64,000 nt of DNA, from contig NZ_JAAIXZ010000009.1 of the NCBI RefSeq assembly GCF_010894435.1, positions 401,523-465,522 of the forward strand. Direction: 5' to 3'. This document shows positions 62,432-64,000 of this stretch, in pieces. Within the stretch, counting starts at the first letter, position 1. Every line of letters starts with the position of its first letter. The DNA is from Pyxidicoccus trucidator (GTDB taxonomy: Bacteria; Myxococcota; Myxococcia; Myxococcales; Myxococcaceae). The position numbers were made by a program, and so were the translations under genes. The notes under the pieces are model-generated. The model saw only the letters and a list, made by a program, of their open reading frames with translations, searched no databases and had not been told where the DNA came from.

Positions 62432-62874
62432 TACAGCTTCCCCCACACGCTGGGCAGCCATTCCACCATCAAGTTGTAGGCGATGGTGTCGATGAAGAAG
62501 AGCAGTACGGCGGCCACGAGCGAGGCGACGACCACGGCCATGGTCGACGCCCGGGTCTCCGACCAGGTCGGCCAGGTGACCTTCATCAGCTCGGAAGCCA
62601 CATCGAGCGAGAGCGTGTGGGTGCGTGGATGGAAGTACGCGCCAACGGCCAACCCCACGGCGAGCAGGTAGCCAATCAGCGTGGACACCTTCCAGTCCAT
62701 GCCCTCGATGAGGACGGGGTCGCCCCAGCCAAACCGGGCCCAGAGCAACCCGAAGACACGCTCCAGGAAGAGGGCCAGGATGATGCCGGCGAGGAGATAG
62801 AAGATGACCACGAGCCGCTTCGGGTCCATTGCCGAGCGGTTAGCCTGCTGGCTGGCCTCTGATGCCGTCGCCAT
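62431..62874 (-). CDS. secE: Preprotein translocase subunit SecE
   Basis: A 147-residue membrane protein with three hydrophobic segments (LVVIFYLLAGIILALFLERV, VSTLIGYLLAVGLAVGAYFH, MAVVVASLVAAVLLFFIDTI). The conserved amphipathic helix before the last segment, ELMKVTWPTWSETRASTM, is the SecE signature. It has three membrane spans like the E. coli protein rather than the single-span form. Coupled to nusG. Confidence 0.96.
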   Translation of the reverse strand: MATASEASQQANRSAMDPKRLVVIFYLLAGIILALFLERVFGLLWARFGWGDPVLIEGMDWKVSTLIGYLLAVGLAVGAYFHPRTHTLSLDVASELMKVTWPTWSETRASTMAVVVASLVAAVLLFFIDTIAYNLMVEWLPSVWGKL

Positions 62875-62930
62875 GGTGCCTCACTGGGGTACTACGGATG
62901 CGAAAACGTGGGACTGCGAAAACACAGGAA

Positions 62931-62956
62931 CCCCCGGTACCTCCAGGTACCGGGGG
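62931..62956 (-). terminator. Perfect 12-bp dyad between tRNA-Trp and secE
   Basis: Two 12-base arms beginning CCCCCGGTACCT are perfect inverted copies separated by only two bases. Read on the minus strand it is followed by TTCCTGTGTTTT. It may terminate or process the tuf-rpmG-tRNA transcript before secE. Confidence 0.6.
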
Positions 62957-62975
62957 CCCCGCTCCCACTGAGAGT

Positions 62976-63051
62976 TGGCAGGCCAGGAGGGATTCGAACC
63001 CCCAACACGCGGATTTGGAGACCGCTGCTCTACCGTTGGAGCTACTGGCCT
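62976..63051 (-). tRNA. tRNA-Trp (anticodon CCA)
   Basis: A 76-base tRNA on the minus strand. The 7-bp acceptor stem is AGGCCAG / CTGGCCT, the anticodon loop reads CTCCAAA with anticodon CCA, and the T arm has GGTTCGAATCC. Discriminator G and an encoded CCA tail end it at 62976. It lies between rpmG and secE, a frequent place for tRNA-Trp. Confidence 0.97.
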
Positions 63052-63075
63052 AGAACCTTCCCTGGAACTACCGAC

Positions 63076-63240
63076 CTAGACCTTACCTTCCTTGTGGTCT
63101 TGATGCTTGCGGCACCGAGGGCAGAACTTGCTCAGCTCGAGCTTGTCCTGGCTCTTCCGCTTGTTCTTCGTGGTCGTGTAGTTCCGCTCCTTGCACACAG
63201 TGCACTCGAGCGAAATGATGGAACGATTGCCCTTCGGCAT
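63076..63240 (-). CDS. rpmG: 50S ribosomal protein L33
   Basis: A 54-residue protein (MPKGNRSIISLECTVCKERN at the start). The pairs CTVC and CPRC make it the zinc-binding four-cysteine form of L33. GAGGT lies shortly before the ATG at 63240. It stands between tuf and tRNA-Trp, as usual upstream of secE-nusG. Confidence 0.97.
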   Translation of the reverse strand: MPKGNRSIISLECTVCKERNYTTTKNKRKSQDKLELSKFCPRCRKHQDHKEGKV

Positions 63241-63341
63241 GACCTACCTCACCAGATACGAGAGGGGAAGGCTACCACGAAGGAGCCCTCCCCTCGAATC
63301 GGGACTGTTGAGCCCGGCAACCCGAAGGCCGCCCAGGCAAG

Positions 63342-64000
63342 TTACTCGATGATCTCGGCCACGACGCCGGCGCCCACGGTGCGACCGCCCTCGCGAACGG
63401 CGAAGCGGAGCTCCTTCTCCATGGCCACCGGGGTGATGAGCTCCACCTCGATAGCAATGTTGTCGCCCGGCATCACCATTTCCACGTTGTCCGGCAGCTT
63501 CACCGTGCCCGTCACGTCCGTGGTGCGGAAGTAGAACTGGGGACGGTAGCCCTTGAAGAACGGGGTGTGACGACCACCCTCCTCCTTCGAGAGGACGTAG
63601 ATCTGCGCCTTGAACTTGGTGTGCGGGGTGATGCTGCCCGGCTTGGCCAGCACCTGGCCACGCTCCAGGTCCTCACGCTTCAGGCCACGCACCAGCGCGC
63701 CGATGTTGTCGCCCGCCATGCCCTGGTCCAGCAGCTTGCGGAACATCTCCACGCCCGTCACGACGGTCTTCTGCGTGGGACGCAGGCCGACGATTTCGAC
63801 TTCCTCGCCCACCTTGACGATGCCGCGCTCGACGCGGCCCGTCGCCACCGTGCCACGGCCGGCGATGGAGAACACGTCTTCCACCGGCATCAGGAAGGGC
63901 TTGTCGGTGGCGCGCACCGGGGTGGGGATGTAGCTGTCCACCGCCTCCATCAGCTTCAGGATGGACGGCTCGCCGATGTCGCTGGTGTCACCCTCCAGCG
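63342..64000 (-). CDS. tuf: Elongation factor Tu, C-terminal part
   Basis: About 219 residues of EF-Tu, running off the right edge, so the GTP-binding domain is outside the window. Domains 2 and 3 are present: DKPFLMPVEDVFSIAGRGTV, ATGRVERGIVKVGEEVEIVG, FFKGYRPQFYFRTTDVTGTV and the ending RTVGAGVVAEIIE. It is the upstream gene of the rpmG-tRNA-secE-nusG series. Confidence 0.98.
   Translation of the reverse strand, partial: LEGDTSDIGEPSILKLMEAVDSYIPTPVRATDKPFLMPVEDVFSIAGRGTVATGRVERGIVKVGEEVEIVGLRPTQKTVVTGVEMFRKLLDQGMAGDNIGALVRGLKREDLERGQVLAKPGSITPHTKFKAQIYVLSKEEGGRHTPFFKGYRPQFYFRTTDVTGTVKLPDNVEMVMPGDNIAIEVELITPVAMEKELRFAVREGGRTVGAGVVAEIIE

Noticed and set aside
62976..63051. tRNA-Trp as an integration site
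   Set aside because: The tRNA is inside a conserved essential gene series with no integrase and no duplicated tRNA end in the window.

Overview
The window looks like a chromosomal segment of a fruiting myxobacterium of the Myxococcaceae (Myxococcus, Corallococcus or Pyxidicoccus type). The evidence is very high GC in coding DNA with strong third-position GC, a dense set of Ser/Thr kinases (three) and FHA-domain proteins (three complete, possibly a fourth at the left edge), an FHA-type enhancer-binding protein, a Tgl-like pilus lipoprotein, and many lipoproteins of unknown function. The genus call is an inference from gene content; no search was run.

Right end (about 45-64 kb, all on the minus strand, so transcribed right to left): the core translation/transcription block tuf (partial), rpmG, tRNA-Trp, secE, nusG, rplK, rplA, rplJ, rplL, rpoB, rpoC. 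It carries several RNA hairpins: a strong dyad after the tRNA, one between nusG and rplK, an attenuator and L10-leader-like region before rplJ, two before rpoB, one between rpoB and rpoC, and a clear intrinsic terminator after rpoC. Downstream on the same strand are two phasin-like coiled-coil proteins, a lytic transglycosylase, an exported Pro/Ala-rich protein, an unknown small protein, a Tgl-like TPR lipoprotein, a RodZ-like membrane HTH protein, recO and a PfkB sugar kinase.

Middle (24.7-44 kb): accessory and regulatory genes. These are dbpA, a TPR/cyclic-nucleotide-binding protein, a YjbR-fold protein with a repetitive basic tail, AraC, an exported metallo-beta-lactamase-fold protein, a TetR regulator divergent from a barrel-like outer-membrane protein with an AT-rich operator between them, a second barrel-like protein, an FHA/sigma-54 activator converging on a kinase, a Cys-rich lipoprotein, a 1314-residue zinc-ribbon/kinase/ATPase/TPR protein next to an OPT transporter, and a MerR regulator divergent from a GyrI-like protein.

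The most interesting stretch is 14.7-24.7 kb, a plus-strand run of five genes. It has a LysM protein without a signal peptide, two exported proteins each ending in an Asp-rich calcium-type loop, a 1475-residue protein with an M15 peptidase domain followed by a degenerate M23-like domain, and a 705-residue protein ending in a T4-type lysozyme domain whose Glu/Asp/Thr triad has exact T4 spacing. The enzymes lack export signals and their neighbours have them, which fits an antibacterial cell-wall-attacking effector set with periplasmic or envelope partners (candidate immunity proteins), delivered by a machine encoded elsewhere. That reading is inference.

Left end (0-14.4 kb, minus strand): a kinase with a C-terminal PEGA-like domain, glyQS with a visible promoter, two translationally coupled propeller-like lipoproteins, an RHH-like/FHA protein, and a compact Tad/Cpa secretion cluster (prepilin peptidase, secretin, FHA-fused CpaF ATPase).
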